NCBI RefSeq assembly: GCF_900101015.1
Contig: NZ_FNFZ01000024.1
Span: forward strand, 1-64,000
Length of the DNA stretch: 64,000 nucleotides
Source: Sarcina sp. DSM 11001
GTDB taxonomy: Bacteria; Bacillota; Clostridia; Lachnospirales; Lachnospiraceae
Direction of reading: 5' to 3'
Position numbers and translations under genes: made by a program. The notes beneath the pieces are model-generated. The model worked only from the letters and a program-made list of their open reading frames with translations. It was not told the DNA's origin and made no database searches. This document shows, piece after piece, positions 33,690 to 43,911 of the stretch (the stretch's first letter is position 1; each line of letters begins with the position of its first letter).

Positions 33690-36065
33690 TGGATTGATCG
33701 GGTCAAAATCAAACTGAATCTCTGTTTTCCGGAACAGATTCCCTCCTGCTGCAGGACCGGACCGGGCTTTTCCCTGCCTGGTCATCTTTTCCGGCTGATG
33801 AAGGGCACCGGGACTGCCGGGGCTGTCTTTTAGTCCTGCCGCCGGTTGCCGTTCCTGAGCCGTCAGCAGTTCGATCTGCTCTCTGCATTGAATCAGTGTA
33901 TCATATTTTTCCGCTTTAATATACAACACAAACCGGTAGAGGTCACGGATCTTTTTCAAAGATGCGCCGGAAGGGCCTATGATCTGAAACCCTGCCGCCT
34001 GTGGCGGCAGGGGAGCCAGAGTCAGGCTCCTGCGGATCTCGTTCGCGGCCCTGAGTGCCGCGTCCTCATCCTCCGACTGGATCTGGACAGCCATCATATG
34101 GGCGGCCGGAGGGTATCGAAGAAGCCTCCTGTAAGCGATCTCCTCCTCATAAAAACCGATGTAATCCTGGTTTGCCGCGTGGCGGATCGCATAGTGTTCC
34201 GGCTGATAGGTCTGGATCACGACATCCCCGGGCTCTGTCCCCCGGCCTGCGCGGCCGGCCGCCTGTGTGAGCAGCTGGAAGGTTCTCTCCGCGGCCCGGT
34301 AATCATCTCCGTACAGGGACAGGTCCGCCATGAGGATCCCCACCAGGGTCACGCCGGGGAAATCGTGTCCTTTGACGATCATCTGGGTCCCCAGCAGGAT
34401 GTCCGCTTCCTCTGAGGAAAAGGCGGAGAGGATCTTTTCATAGCTTCCCTTTCTCCTGGTGGTATCCGCGTCCATGCGCAGGATCCTCGCGTCGGGAAAG
34501 GTGAGGCGGAGCTGTTCTTCGATCTTCTCGGTCCCCGCCCGCATAGCCAGGACATAGCGGGAGCCGCACTCCGGACAGGTCCTGAAGGAAGGGCGCTCAT
34601 AGCCGCAGTAATGACAGACCAGCCTGCCGTTTCCGTGCAGGGAGAGGGATACATCACAGTGGGGGCACTTGACCACATAGCCGCAGCTCCTGCAGGAGAC
34701 AAAGCCCGCATATCCGCGGCGGTTGATGAACAGCATGCTCTGCTGTCCTTTTTTCAGGCGGTCTGAAATCTTTTCGTGGAGCGCCGCTGAGAGGATGGAT
34801 TTATTTCCTCTTTTGAGTTCCTCCCGCATATCCACTGTCCTGACCGCGGGCAGGGCTCCTCCGGTGAGACGCTCTCTGAGGCGGAACAGCCTGATCTGGC
34901 CGCGTTCCGCCCTCCAGTAGGACTCCAGGGAAGGCGTCGCGGATCCCAGGACCAGCAGGGCGCCGTGCATCCTTGCGATCTCCTCCGCGACTTCGCGGGT
35001 CTGATATTTGGGCATGGATTCATTTTTATAACTGTGCTCGTGTTCCTCGTCGATCACGATCACTCCGGGATTAGCAAAGGGTGTAAAAAGAGCGCTTCGA
35101 GGTCCGATGATCACGTCGATCTCTCCCCTGCGGGCGCGTTCCCACTGGTCTGCCCGCTCCGCGTCGGACAGGGAAGAATTGACCACGCTCACCCGGTCCC
35201 CGAAATGGCTGTAAAAGCGCATGAGCGTCTGGAAGGATAAAGAGATCTCCGGGATCAGCATGATCGCCTGCCTCCCCCGGGCGCAGATCTGACGAATGAT
35301 GGAGATATAGACCTCTGTCTTCCCGCTTCCGGTGACCCCGTGGATCAGGCTCACGGATGGAGACCCGCTGTCAAAATCACTGACCACTGTGTCGACGATC
35401 TGTTTCTGGGCAGGACTCAGCTCCATCCCGGTCCGGCTGCTCGGTGAGACATTGACGGGATTGCGCAGCTCCTGAACAGTGTCCACACTGACCACTCCCG
35501 CCCGTTTCATGGCCTGGATAGCAGAGGCGGAGACATGCAGGCGTGTCGTCACCAGCGTCCAGGGGAGAGCGGGGACCTCCAGGAGTTCCTTCAGGAGCCT
35601 GGCCCTGGCAGTCTGGTGCTTCTGCTCATAGATGTGCAGCTGCCGGATCCCCTCTTCAGTGTTCAAGAGGAGGCGGATCTGACGCAGCTCCCTGATCTTC
35701 CCGGGTTTGCGGGAAGCCAGGACCGTCCTGAGGGCAGTCGCCATGGTGGATCCGTATCTGTTTTTCATCCAGGCGGCAAGCCGCAGATAAAACTCGCTGT
35801 TGTCCTCCATGGAATAGCCCCGGGAAGGTTCTATTTCAGAGTCGATCTCCTTGATCTTTTCCGGTGCCACAGCCGTCCTGTCGGTAAAACCGGTCACATA
35901 TCCCTTTCGGAGCACATTTCCGGCGCCGAAAGGAACCATGACGATGCTGCCGGCCCGGAGCGTATCAGCCAGGGCATCCGGGATCCTGTAGGTAAACGGC
36001 CGGTCCAGGCCGCGGGCAGAGATATCCAGGATCACCTGCGCATATTTTTCCCTGTTTTCAGCCAT
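33684..36065 (-). CDS. priA: Primosomal helicase PriA
   Basis: 793 residues. N-terminal DNA-binding domain, superfamily-2 helicase with GVTGSGKTEVY and DEEHEHSYK, zinc-binding insertion with paired cysteines (CRSCGYVVKCPHC, CHYC, CPEC), then the C-terminal helicase lobe (QMIVKGHDFP, QAAGRAGRG). It restarts stalled forks. First of the long minus-strand run priA-def-fmt-yugP-rsmB-rlmN-stp-prkC-rsgA. Confidence 0.95.
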   Translation of the reverse strand: MAENREKYAQVILDISARGLDRPFTYRIPDALADTLRAGSIVMVPFGAGNVLRKGYVTGFTDRTAVAPEKIKEIDSEIEPSRGYSMEDNSEFYLRLAAWMKNRYGSTMATALRTVLASRKPGKIRELRQIRLLLNTEEGIRQLHIYEQKHQTARARLLKELLEVPALPWTLVTTRLHVSASAIQAMKRAGVVSVDTVQELRNPVNVSPSSRTGMELSPAQKQIVDTVVSDFDSGSPSVSLIHGVTGSGKTEVYISIIRQICARGRQAIMLIPEISLSFQTLMRFYSHFGDRVSVVNSSLSDAERADQWERARRGEIDVIIGPRSALFTPFANPGVIVIDEEHEHSYKNESMPKYQTREVAEEIARMHGALLVLGSATPSLESYWRAERGQIRLFRLRERLTGGALPAVRTVDMREELKRGNKSILSAALHEKISDRLKKGQQSMLFINRRGYAGFVSCRSCGYVVKCPHCDVSLSLHGNGRLVCHYCGYERPSFRTCPECGSRYVLAMRAGTEKIEEQLRLTFPDARILRMDADTTRRKGSYEKILSAFSSEEADILLGTQMIVKGHDFPGVTLVGILMADLSLYGDDYRAAERTFQLLTQAAGRAGRGTEPGDVVIQTYQPEHYAIRHAANQDYIGFYEEEIAYRRLLRYPPAAHMMAVQIQSEDEDAALRAANEIRRSLTLAPLPPQAAGFQIIGPSGASLKKIRDLYRFVLYIKAEKYDTLIQCREQIELLTAQERQPAAGLKDSPGSPGALHQPEKMTRQGKARSGPAAGGNLFRKTEIQFDFDPINPF

Positions 36066-36192
36066 AGGACCTGCCTCCGGATTCCATACCCTGCCTGTTC
36101 AGCTGCGTAGTGCTTCGGTTTATGAATAAATCAAGGCAAACGAAATATCCGGCTTTTGGTCAGATCGGTTCGAACCTGTACGCCGCAGCCGC

Positions 36193-37740
36193 TTATTCTT
36201 GCCTTTCTTCCAATACCTCCCGGATCAGATCACGCTCATCCATGGGGTATTTCTTTCCTTTGATCTCCTGATAATCCTCGTGTCCCTTTCCCGCGAGGAC
36301 AATGATATCTCCCGGCCGGCCGTTCTCGATCACGTAACGGATCGCTTCTTTCCGGTCCGGGATCTCCACATAGGCACCGCCGGTGGGTGTGATCCCGGTG
36401 ACGATATCTTTTATTATATCCATCGGCTCCTCGAAACGCGGATTATCCGAAGTGATGACAGTGAGATCCGCCAGTCTCCCGCTGACCTCTCCCATCTCGA
36501 AGCGGCGTGACCGGGCGCGGTTTCCTCCGCAGCCGAATACACAGACCAGACGTCCCGCCTCATATTCCCGCAGCGTCCTGAGCAGGCTCTCCAGAGCCAT
36601 AGCGTTGTGGGCATAATCGATCATCAGGGTGAAGTCATCGCTCACTTTGACCATCTCGATCCTGCCCCGGACATGGATCTGTCTGAGAGCGCTGCAGACC
36701 GCATCCTCAGGCACGTTGAAATGCCTGCAGACCGCTATGGCGCACAGGGCATTATAGACACTGAATTTTCCGGGAGCCGGCACATGGGCATGGAGGGAGA
36801 GAAGCCCCTCTGTATCAAATGTGATGCCCAGCTCGCCGGGGGTGTGGATCAGACCGATGTTTTTCGCCCGCAGGTCACAGTTTTCCCCCAGGCCGAAGGT
36901 CTCCACCGCACAGGTGCGGCCCTCCAGAATCTTTTCAAAATAGGGGTCGTCCCCGTTCAGGATCCCGGTCCTGCACTGTCTGAACAGAAGGCTCTTGCAG
37001 TGGAGATAGTCCTCAAAATCCTTGTGCTCATTGGGTCCGATATGGTCAGGGGAAAGATTGGTAAAGATCCCCAGATCAAAGACAAAGCCGCCCGTCCTGT
37101 GGAGCATGAGAGCCTGGGAAGAGACCTCCATGACAACTGCCTGCACACCGCAGTCCGCCATATCCCGGAAGGTTTTCTGAAGGACAATGGACTCGGGAGT
37201 CGTATTCTCAGCAGGGATACGGACCTCTCCCTCAGGCGTCGGATACAGGGTCTCGATGGTCCCCACAAGGCCTGTCCGGATTCCGGCCGCCTCCAGGATC
37301 GAGCGCACCATATAGGTCGTGGTGGTCTTGCCCTTAGTTCCCGTGACGCCGATGATCTTCATCTCTTTCGCCGGATCACCGTAAAAGGCAGCGCTCATCA
37401 CAGCCATCGCTTTCCTGGAGTCCTCTACCCGGATGATGGCAGGAAACCTCCTTCCGCCGATCTCCGATGCTTCCGCCGAAAGATCAGGCATCTTCTGGAC
37501 GACCAGAGCGGCTGCTCCTTTTTCAATTGCCCCTCCTGCATAGTCATGCCCGTCACTGACAGCTCCTTCTATACAGAAAAACAGTGATCCCGGACGGACC
37601 TCCCTGGAATCATTGGTGATCCCGGTGATTTCAGTATCCAGAAGCTCCCGCACGCGGGCTTCCTCCAGGATCTGTTTTCCATCCTGCCCGATAAAGTGGT
37701 AAGCAATATTTTTTACAAGAGATTCCAGTTTCATAGCCAT
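36193..37740 (-). CDS. murE: UDP-MurNAc-tripeptide synthetase, meso-DAP type
   Basis: 515 residues. Mur-ligase domains with the ATP loop GVTGTKGKTTTTYM, a central NLSPDHIGPNEH segment, and the specificity motif DNPRFEEP, whose DNPR indicates meso-diaminopimelate as the added amino acid. Cytoplasmic peptidoglycan precursor synthesis. The ribosome binding site AGGAGG serves either the ATG at 37740 or the one two codons on. Confidence 0.93.
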   Translation of the reverse strand: MAMKLESLVKNIAYHFIGQDGKQILEEARVRELLDTEITGITNDSREVRPGSLFFCIEGAVSDGHDYAGGAIEKGAAALVVQKMPDLSAEASEIGGRRFPAIIRVEDSRKAMAVMSAAFYGDPAKEMKIIGVTGTKGKTTTTYMVRSILEAAGIRTGLVGTIETLYPTPEGEVRIPAENTTPESIVLQKTFRDMADCGVQAVVMEVSSQALMLHRTGGFVFDLGIFTNLSPDHIGPNEHKDFEDYLHCKSLLFRQCRTGILNGDDPYFEKILEGRTCAVETFGLGENCDLRAKNIGLIHTPGELGITFDTEGLLSLHAHVPAPGKFSVYNALCAIAVCRHFNVPEDAVCSALRQIHVRGRIEMVKVSDDFTLMIDYAHNAMALESLLRTLREYEAGRLVCVFGCGGNRARSRRFEMGEVSGRLADLTVITSDNPRFEEPMDIIKDIVTGITPTGGAYVEIPDRKEAIRYVIENGRPGDIIVLAGKGHEDYQEIKGKKYPMDERDLIREVLEERQE

Positions 37741-37915
37741 CTCTCCTCCTGATTCCGATCACCTGATAATCCTGAAAGTAAGGAACTGTCTGTCCGGAAA
37801 ATCCGTTCAACAGATCGGATTGATTAAACTGTCTGATCATCCGGTTTTCAAACCGATCCTGTGAAGCACATGATCAAATCGCTTCATCCGGTCGGTTGAA
37901 CTTTTCACAAATACT

Positions 37916-39703
37916 TCAGTAATGAATATCCCGCACCACAAACTGCAGTGTTTTCCTGCCCCGCCACTCATTGATCTGAGGGTAATAGACCATGCTCACG
38001 GGTATATCCGCATATCCTCTGAGCAGAGCCTCCCAGGCAGGTCTGCCCGCGGCTTCAGTCAGTTCCTCGCGAAAGATCCCATCCTCCTGAAAACGGATGA
38101 GCGGCAGGCTCCTGCCGTCCGTTCCGGCGGCCTCAAGCCTGAGGACATTGCGGCCCTTCCCCATAATGCGGATCCCGTGCAGGCGGATCCCCCGGGCGAC
38201 AAACATGGGCTTTGGATTTGAAGTACCGCAGGGGTCGAGGAGGCTGAGTTCCTCAGTCATCTCCCGGGTCCACAGCCCCGGGGGCAGTTCCATGTCGATG
38301 TGGAGCACATCGGTGAGATCCTCCTCCCTGAGGCAGCAGTGTTCCTCCAGGCGCTCCTGCAGGGGACGGATCATCGTCTCTTCCATGGACAGACCCGCGG
38401 CCATTTTATGCCCGCCGAATTTGACGAAGCAGTCCTTCACAGCCGTCATGGAAGCAAACATGTCATAGGCTTCGATCGACCTGCCGGATCCTTTGACCAG
38501 GCCCTCTTCCGTTCTGGTCAGGACAAAGACAGGCCGGCAGAAACGTTCGCGGATCCTGCCCGCGATGATGCCTGCGAGCGATTCATGGCAGTCCGGCAGA
38601 TAGATCACCAGGACCCTGTGGTCGAGCAGGTGCTGTTCGCTGACCTGTTTCAGGGCCATGTCAACCCCCTGTTCAGTGAGGCTCTTGCGGCTGTCATTGA
38701 GCTCGCGGAGCTTCTGCGCGCTGCGCAGGGCTTCCCGGGGATCCTGTTCGAGAAAAAGGGCCAGAGCCCTCTCCGCGCTGTCCAGGCGTCCTGTGGCGTT
38801 CATGCAGGGCCCGATCACAAACCCGGCGTGGTAGACGGTGAGCTTTGCTCCCTCCAGTCCGTTGACGATGAGCAGGCTCCTGAGGCCGATATTGGCGGTG
38901 GAGGCAGCTGCCTCGAGTCCTTTCTTCACAAGGATCCTGTTTTCATCCAGCAGAGGCATGACATCACAGACAGTTGCAAGGGCACAGAAGGGCAGCAGGT
39001 CCCTGAGGACCCGGGAGCGGCTGTCCGGAGCCAGCTCCTGCAGGAGGAGATCCGCCAGCTTCCAGGCCACGACCGCCCCGCAGATTTCCGGGAAGGGATA
39101 CACGGTCTCTCCTGTCTGCGGGTCGCGCACTTTGGGATCCACAACAGCGTCCGCGGGAGGAAGGATATACCTGCGCGTGCCGTCAGCATCCTCCTCAAAG
39201 GGGACTTCGTGGTGGTCTGTCACCACTACACAGATTCCTGCTTCCTTTGCGGTCCTGACCGCCTCTGCCGCGGCGATCCCGTTGTCACAGGTCAGGATCA
39301 CGCCCACCCCGTCCCGGGCCGCGTCCAGGGACATCCGGGGATTCATGCCGTATCCGTCCCTGATCCTGTCCGGGAGCACCACATCGGCCTTTGCCCCGCA
39401 GACCTCCAGAGTCCTCATCAGGATGTAGGAGGCGCAGATCCCGTCAACATCATAATCCCCGATCACACGCACAGAAGCCCCGTCCCTGATCCTGCTGCTC
39501 AGGATCCCGACAGCCTTTTCCATATCCGGAAGAAGGCGGGGATCATGCAAGTCCGCGAGATTTCCTTTAAGGAAACGCCTGGTCTCTTCGACCCCTATGA
39601 TGTCCCTGTTCCGGATCAGGCGCGCCAGCACCTGGGAGATCCCGCATTCCTGCGCGATCGCCCGGAAATCTGCCTTCTTTGTATAAACCATCCATTTAGC
39701 CAT
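37916..39703 (-). CDS. recJ: Single-stranded-DNA-specific exonuclease RecJ
   Basis: 595 residues from the ATG at 39703 (GGAGACAG upstream). DHH-family motifs: DYDVDGICASYI, TCDNGIAAAE, VTDHHEVPFE, and the DHHA1 segment FGGHKMAAGLSM; an OB domain follows. 5'-3' exonuclease in recombination and mismatch repair. It follows secDF with a hairpin terminator between. Confidence 0.93.
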   Translation of the reverse strand: MAKWMVYTKKADFRAIAQECGISQVLARLIRNRDIIGVEETRRFLKGNLADLHDPRLLPDMEKAVGILSSRIRDGASVRVIGDYDVDGICASYILMRTLEVCGAKADVVLPDRIRDGYGMNPRMSLDAARDGVGVILTCDNGIAAAEAVRTAKEAGICVVVTDHHEVPFEEDADGTRRYILPPADAVVDPKVRDPQTGETVYPFPEICGAVVAWKLADLLLQELAPDSRSRVLRDLLPFCALATVCDVMPLLDENRILVKKGLEAAASTANIGLRSLLIVNGLEGAKLTVYHAGFVIGPCMNATGRLDSAERALALFLEQDPREALRSAQKLRELNDSRKSLTEQGVDMALKQVSEQHLLDHRVLVIYLPDCHESLAGIIAGRIRERFCRPVFVLTRTEEGLVKGSGRSIEAYDMFASMTAVKDCFVKFGGHKMAAGLSMEETMIRPLQERLEEHCCLREEDLTDVLHIDMELPPGLWTREMTEELSLLDPCGTSNPKPMFVARGIRLHGIRIMGKGRNVLRLEAAGTDGRSLPLIRFQEDGIFREELTEAAGRPAWEALLRGYADIPVSMVYYPQINEWRGRKTLQFVVRDIHY

Positions 39704-39724
39704 AAACTGTCTCCGCGATAAAGA

Positions 39725-39759
39725 ACAAACAACAGGGAGGATGCGGTACATCCTCCCTG
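39725..39759 (-). terminator. Terminator between secDF and recJ
   Basis: CAGGGAGGATG (39733-39743) pairs perfectly with CATCCTCCCTG (39749-39759), loop 5 nt. On the minus strand the T-rich TTGTTTGTTC follows, so it would end secDF transcripts or attenuate read-through to recJ. Confidence 0.65.
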
Positions 39760-39772
39760 CCTGTATACCGGA

Positions 39773-42181
39773 TCAGACGGTGATCTTGGACTTGTTTTTA
39801 GCCTCCTCTTCCTTACGGCGGCGCTCCCTGCGCTCCTTCTTGGAGAGATTGGAATAATCGTCCTTTTTCTTTTTGGACTGCTGGTTTCCGGAACCGCTGC
39901 TCTGCTTTTTGGCCGGCGCAGCCGCCTGGGCTGCGTCATCAGCCTTTTTGCGGAGAACATACCAGATGGAACCCGCCAGGCAGACAGAGGAATAAGCGCC
40001 GCAGATGATGCCGATCATAATGGGAAGGGCAAACTCCTTGACACTGGCCACGCCGAAAATAAAGAGCGTGAGCACCATAAAGAAGGTGGTCAGGGAAGTG
40101 AAAATGCTGCGGGACAGAGTGTCCGTGACGCTCTCGTTGACGAGCTCTGCCAGGCTCTGGTTCCTCACGCGGGTACGCAAGCTCTCGCGGACGCGGTCAA
40201 AGATAACGATCGTCGCGTTGATGGAATAACCTACGATCGTCAGCATGCAGGCGATAAAGGTGCTGCCAACACTGATCCGCACGAAGGCATAGAAGGCGAG
40301 TACTACCAGCACGTCGTGAGCCAGGCACAGGACAGAGGACGCACCGAAGCGCAGATCCTTGAATCTGAACCAGATGTAAAGCAGCATGAGCACCAGGGCA
40401 ACACCGACAGCGATCAGCGCGTCGCGCTTCATCTCATCACTGATGGTGGAGCTGATGGTCTCCGAAGTGATGCTGTCCTTGTTGACCTTGAATTTTTCAA
40501 CCAGCTGATTGGAGAGCTCTGTGCTCTTCTCGGTATCGAGGACTGCGGACTTGAAGATCACTTCATTGCTGCCCGCGACCTTCTGTACCTGTACATTATT
40601 GTCTCCGGTCACCTTTGTAAAGACCGGAATGACCTGCTTTTCGATGTCCGCGAGGCTCATGTCCTCATTAAAGCTGACACTGGTCGCCGTGCCTCCGACA
40701 AAGTCAAGGCTGTAATTGAGGGGATTGCCCTCCTTCGCCTGGAAAACGCCCATGGCGACAAAGCCTGCCAGAACCATTGCGATAGAGACCGCAAAGAAGA
40801 TCTTTCTGTGCTCGACGAAAGCAACCGGATTTCTCTTCTTACCGACGCCGTAAAGCTTTTTGTCGGTGAGGCCCAGTCCATAGAAGATGTTCATGATCAG
40901 CCTGGTCACGAACAGGGATGTGATCATGGAAAGGATGATACCGATAGCCAGTGTATAGGCAAAGCCCTTGACGGAACCGGATCCGAGGACAGCCAGAACT
41001 GCCGCCGCGATCAGGGTTGTCACGTTGCCGTCGATGATGGCGGAAAGAGCCTTGTGGTAGCCGTTATTGATCGCCGTGCGGACACCGATGCCGGTGGCCA
41101 GCTCCTCACGGATACGGGCGAAAATGATGACGTTCGCGTCGACTGCCATACCGACAGACAGAAGGATACCCGCGATACCGGGCAGAGTCAGGGTGATGTC
41201 AAAGCCATTGAGCACCAGTGCCATCATCAGGACATAGATGCACAGAGCCAGAACCGCCGAAAAACCCGGCAGCAGATAGATCACGATCATCAAAAGAGCG
41301 ACGAGCGCAAAACCGACCATGCCGGCGAATTTACTGGTGCGGATCGCGTCCTGCCCCAGCTGGGCGCCGACGATCTGGGAGCGGAGTCTTTCGAGCTCAA
41401 CCTTCAGTCCGCCGATACGGATCGTGGAAGCCAGGTTTTCCGCCTCCTCGATCGTATTCTCACCTGTGATCACCGCGCGGCCGTCAGTGATCGCCGCCTG
41501 CACAGAGGGGACGCTGACAAAGTGGCCGTCATAGTAAATACCGATCGACTCTTTTGCGGCAAAAGCCTTGGTCGTAGCATCCGCAAAAGCCTTCTTTCCT
41601 TCATCATTAAAGGTCAGGGAGACAACGATCTGCTTGTTGCCCATATCGTCCTGCTGGTAGCCCGCCTTGGCATCAGTGACCTGAGTACCGGTGACGACAG
41701 CATCTCCGTCCGCGATGATCTTGTCGAGATCCTTGGTAAGCGTATACTCAATGCTGCCTTCTTCGGTGACACCGAGCTGATAGTTTTCCTTGCCCTCTGC
41801 ATCCGTCTGGCGAATGAAGTACAGCGAACCGGGACGGCCCAGATCCTCCAGGATCTTGTTTGTCTCAGCCACGCCGGAAATACCGGGAATCTCGATGTTC
41901 AGACGGTCCGTTCCCTCGGTATACACCTGCGCTTCCGTGCTGTACTGATCAACACGGCGCTGCAGCTTGTACTTTGTATCATTGAGGTCTTCCTGTGACG
42001 GGGGCTGCTCGCCCACTGCCTGATAGGTGATGCTCGCGCCGCCCGCGAGATCCAGACCCTTCTTAATGTTGTGATACGATCCTCTGTGTCCCTTGCCAAA
42101 TCCAATCAGCACAGTGTACGCCATCAGGCATGTAATGGCCGCCACGAGCAGAAGGGATATGACCGCTCTCGATTTCTTCAT
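39773..42181 (-). CDS. secDF: Fused protein translocase subunit SecDF
   Basis: 802 residues joining SecD (residues ~1-440) and SecF (~455-740) in one chain. Signature elements: SecD DLAGGASITYQ near the N-terminus and GMAVDANVIIFARIREEL; SecF DFVGGTATSVSF and GYSINATIVIFDRVRE. Twelve membrane segments expected. The C-terminus is Lys/Arg-rich and cytoplasmic. It uses proton motive force to help export. Its promoter overlaps the terminator of the upstream lipoprotein gene (see 42279-42322). Confidence 0.93.
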   Translation of the reverse strand: MKKSRAVISLLLVAAITCLMAYTVLIGFGKGHRGSYHNIKKGLDLAGGASITYQAVGEQPPSQEDLNDTKYKLQRRVDQYSTEAQVYTEGTDRLNIEIPGISGVAETNKILEDLGRPGSLYFIRQTDAEGKENYQLGVTEEGSIEYTLTKDLDKIIADGDAVVTGTQVTDAKAGYQQDDMGNKQIVVSLTFNDEGKKAFADATTKAFAAKESIGIYYDGHFVSVPSVQAAITDGRAVITGENTIEEAENLASTIRIGGLKVELERLRSQIVGAQLGQDAIRTSKFAGMVGFALVALLMIVIYLLPGFSAVLALCIYVLMMALVLNGFDITLTLPGIAGILLSVGMAVDANVIIFARIREELATGIGVRTAINNGYHKALSAIIDGNVTTLIAAAVLAVLGSGSVKGFAYTLAIGIILSMITSLFVTRLIMNIFYGLGLTDKKLYGVGKKRNPVAFVEHRKIFFAVSIAMVLAGFVAMGVFQAKEGNPLNYSLDFVGGTATSVSFNEDMSLADIEKQVIPVFTKVTGDNNVQVQKVAGSNEVIFKSAVLDTEKSTELSNQLVEKFKVNKDSITSETISSTISDEMKRDALIAVGVALVLMLLYIWFRFKDLRFGASSVLCLAHDVLVVLAFYAFVRISVGSTFIACMLTIVGYSINATIVIFDRVRESLRTRVRNQSLAELVNESVTDTLSRSIFTSLTTFFMVLTLFIFGVASVKEFALPIMIGIICGAYSSVCLAGSIWYVLRKKADDAAQAAAPAKKQSSGSGNQQSKKKKDDYSNLSKKERRERRRKEEEAKNKSKITV

Positions 42182-42278
42182 TTTCGATCAACTCCTCCAA
42201 CATGTATAGGATTAACAGGGACGCACGTCCCGGTCCCTGTTCCGCACTATGCGTCCCGAAAAAAGGACACATATAAAA

Positions 42279-42322
42279 GCGGACACTTTGGCATTATAGC
42301 ACCATGTCCGCATGATTGTAAA
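42279..42322 (-). promoter_or_regulatory. secDF promoter nested in a terminator hairpin
   Basis: Minus strand: TTTACA (42317-42322), an 18-bp spacer, then TATAAT (42293-42298) preceded by TGC, an extended -10. The same stretch forms a hairpin, GCGGACA/TGTCCGC (42305-42311 with 42279-42285), followed by TTTTATAT, a terminator for the lipoprotein gene that ends at 42424. The -10 element lies in the loop. Confidence 0.6.
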
Positions 42323-42348
42323 ACACTTTTCACATATTTTATTTCTTA

Positions 42349-42390
42349 TTTTATTACTTTTCAGCTGTCTTTTATTACTTTCCAGCTGTT
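42349..42390. repeat. 21-bp direct repeat, 2 units
   Basis: TTTTATTACTTTTCAGCTGTC and the next 21 bp differ at two positions. They lie just after the stop of the acidic lipoprotein gene. Confidence 0.8.
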
Positions 42391-42423
42391 TTTTGCTCTC
42401 TGAGCAGGGTTAAGGAAGTTTTT

Positions 42424-43497
42424 TCAGAAGGTTCCCTCAAATCTCTGGCGGAAGGATTCAAATAACTCCCGGACAAAGATCCGGCCCGTCCGGTCGAGAC
42501 TGTACTTGGCGATCTGATAGCTGTTCCCGTTATCGAGATCCACGTAGAGCACATAAGATTCATCGTAAGGGAAGACTTCCTCACCCGGATCTGACATCGG
42601 CTCTGCCGTGTTGAACAGCATATGTGCCACATAAGCCTTCATATCAGGAAGATCCTTATTGAGTTTAAAGAAAAACTCCTCGCTCTCCCAATAATAAGTC
42701 AGCCCGACCTTGGAATACCGTGTTTTGACAGTGTATCCGGAATCATAAATGAGTACATAATTTCCCTCCGGTTCAAACCCATCCGGAATATACTCACCTT
42801 CCAGCCCTGCCTGCAGGTCTTTCAGGATATCCTTCTCTTCTTTTTTCTTGTTTTCCTTTTTCTTATTCTCTTCGTTTTCAGTATCGTCTTTTTTAGTTTC
42901 TTCTTCAGTTACTTCCTTGTTTTCTTTCTGCCCTTCTTCCCGGCTGCCGTCTTTCGTCTGATCTTCTTTTGCCGCGGCTTCTTTTGTCTTGCCTTTTTCC
43001 TGCTTCTCTTCCGGCTGTTTTTCCTTTGCCTCTGCCTCTGCAGTCTCCTTTTTGGATGCAGTATCATCACTTACAGTCCCGGCAGCTGCTCCGGCCGGCG
43101 TCTCCTCCTTCTTTGTCTCCTGTCCGGAAACCTCTGCGGAAATGCTCCCGTCCTCCCCGGAGCCTGGCTCTTCCGGCTCTTCTTCTAACTCTGCGCCGGA
43201 TTTTTCTTCAGGTTCTTCCTCAATCTCTTCCTCAATCTCTTCTTCAATCTCTTCTTCAGTCTCTTCTTCAGCCTCTTCTTCAGATTCCCCTTCGTTCAGA
43301 AAGGAATCACTGCCGACAAGGATCCCCTCCTCAGGAACAGACTCCGAATCCTCCAGCTGCTTACCGGACGTTTCCTGCCCCTTCCCGGCGCTGTCACCCG
43401 TCGTTTTACTTACTGTACCGGAAGAACTGCATCCCGATACCAGAAGTGTTGTGGCAAATATAATACACAGCAAGGCGGCCCAGATATTTTTTTTCAT
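42424..43497 (-). CDS. Lipoprotein with a long acidic/Lys-Glu linker, unknown function
   Basis: 357 residues. Lipoprotein signal with LVSGC (Cys at about 23), then ~200 residues of low complexity: EEEIEEEIEEE runs (a 12-bp DNA repeat), then Lys/Glu/Ala-rich sequence likely to be extended or coiled-coil. The folded part is residues ~225-357 (GEYIPDGFEPEGNYVLIYDS, FVRELFESFRQRFE), for which I recognise no family. The linker could span the cell wall and display the C-terminal domain. Single gene, divergent from the FMN enzyme. The 414-bp spacer 43498-43911 holds one CTGTCATCGCAAT motif (43655-43667) and a TATAAT at 43819. Confidence 0.7.
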   Translation of the reverse strand: MKKNIWAALLCIIFATTLLVSGCSSSGTVSKTTGDSAGKGQETSGKQLEDSESVPEEGILVGSDSFLNEGESEEEAEEETEEEIEEEIEEEIEEEPEEKSGAELEEEPEEPGSGEDGSISAEVSGQETKKEETPAGAAAGTVSDDTASKKETAEAEAKEKQPEEKQEKGKTKEAAAKEDQTKDGSREEGQKENKEVTEEETKKDDTENEENKKKENKKKEEKDILKDLQAGLEGEYIPDGFEPEGNYVLIYDSGYTVKTRYSKVGLTYYWESEEFFFKLNKDLPDMKAYVAHMLFNTAEPMSDPGEEVFPYDESYVLYVDLDNGNSYQIAKYSLDRTGRIFVRELFESFRQRFEGTF

Positions 43498-43911
43498 GAC
43501 TTTCCCTCTCGTTTATCCAGTTTCTCTGTCTCCCGGCAGATTTCCGGGACCAGACCAAAATTGCATTTATGCCTCAATATAAATCCGGATCTGTATCTCA
43601 GTCTTTTTCTCCGGCATTAACTCTACGCTTCCATCATACCAGATTTACCTTTTCCTGTCATCGCAATTAAACCGCAAATTAATCACGGACTGTGGGACAT
43701 GTAAGCTCGTGAGGGAGCGGACGACAGGGTTCATCCGCCCTGTGTCGTACCTGGTCCTGAGGGAAAACAAGAGATGGGCACTGTACATTTTTCCATATGC
43801 CATCTCTTCCCGGCGCCTTATAATTCTCTTATATGAAATGATTTCCGCCTTGTATAAAGAGATTCGCCCCAAAGCGGAAGCAGGCAAGCAGGCAAAGAAG
43901 GAGGTTTTACA

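Noticed and set aside
40316-41998. A 560-codon open frame antisense to secDF
   Set aside because: No ribosome binding site, composition is a mirror of the strongly supported SecDF frame, and no family resemblance.
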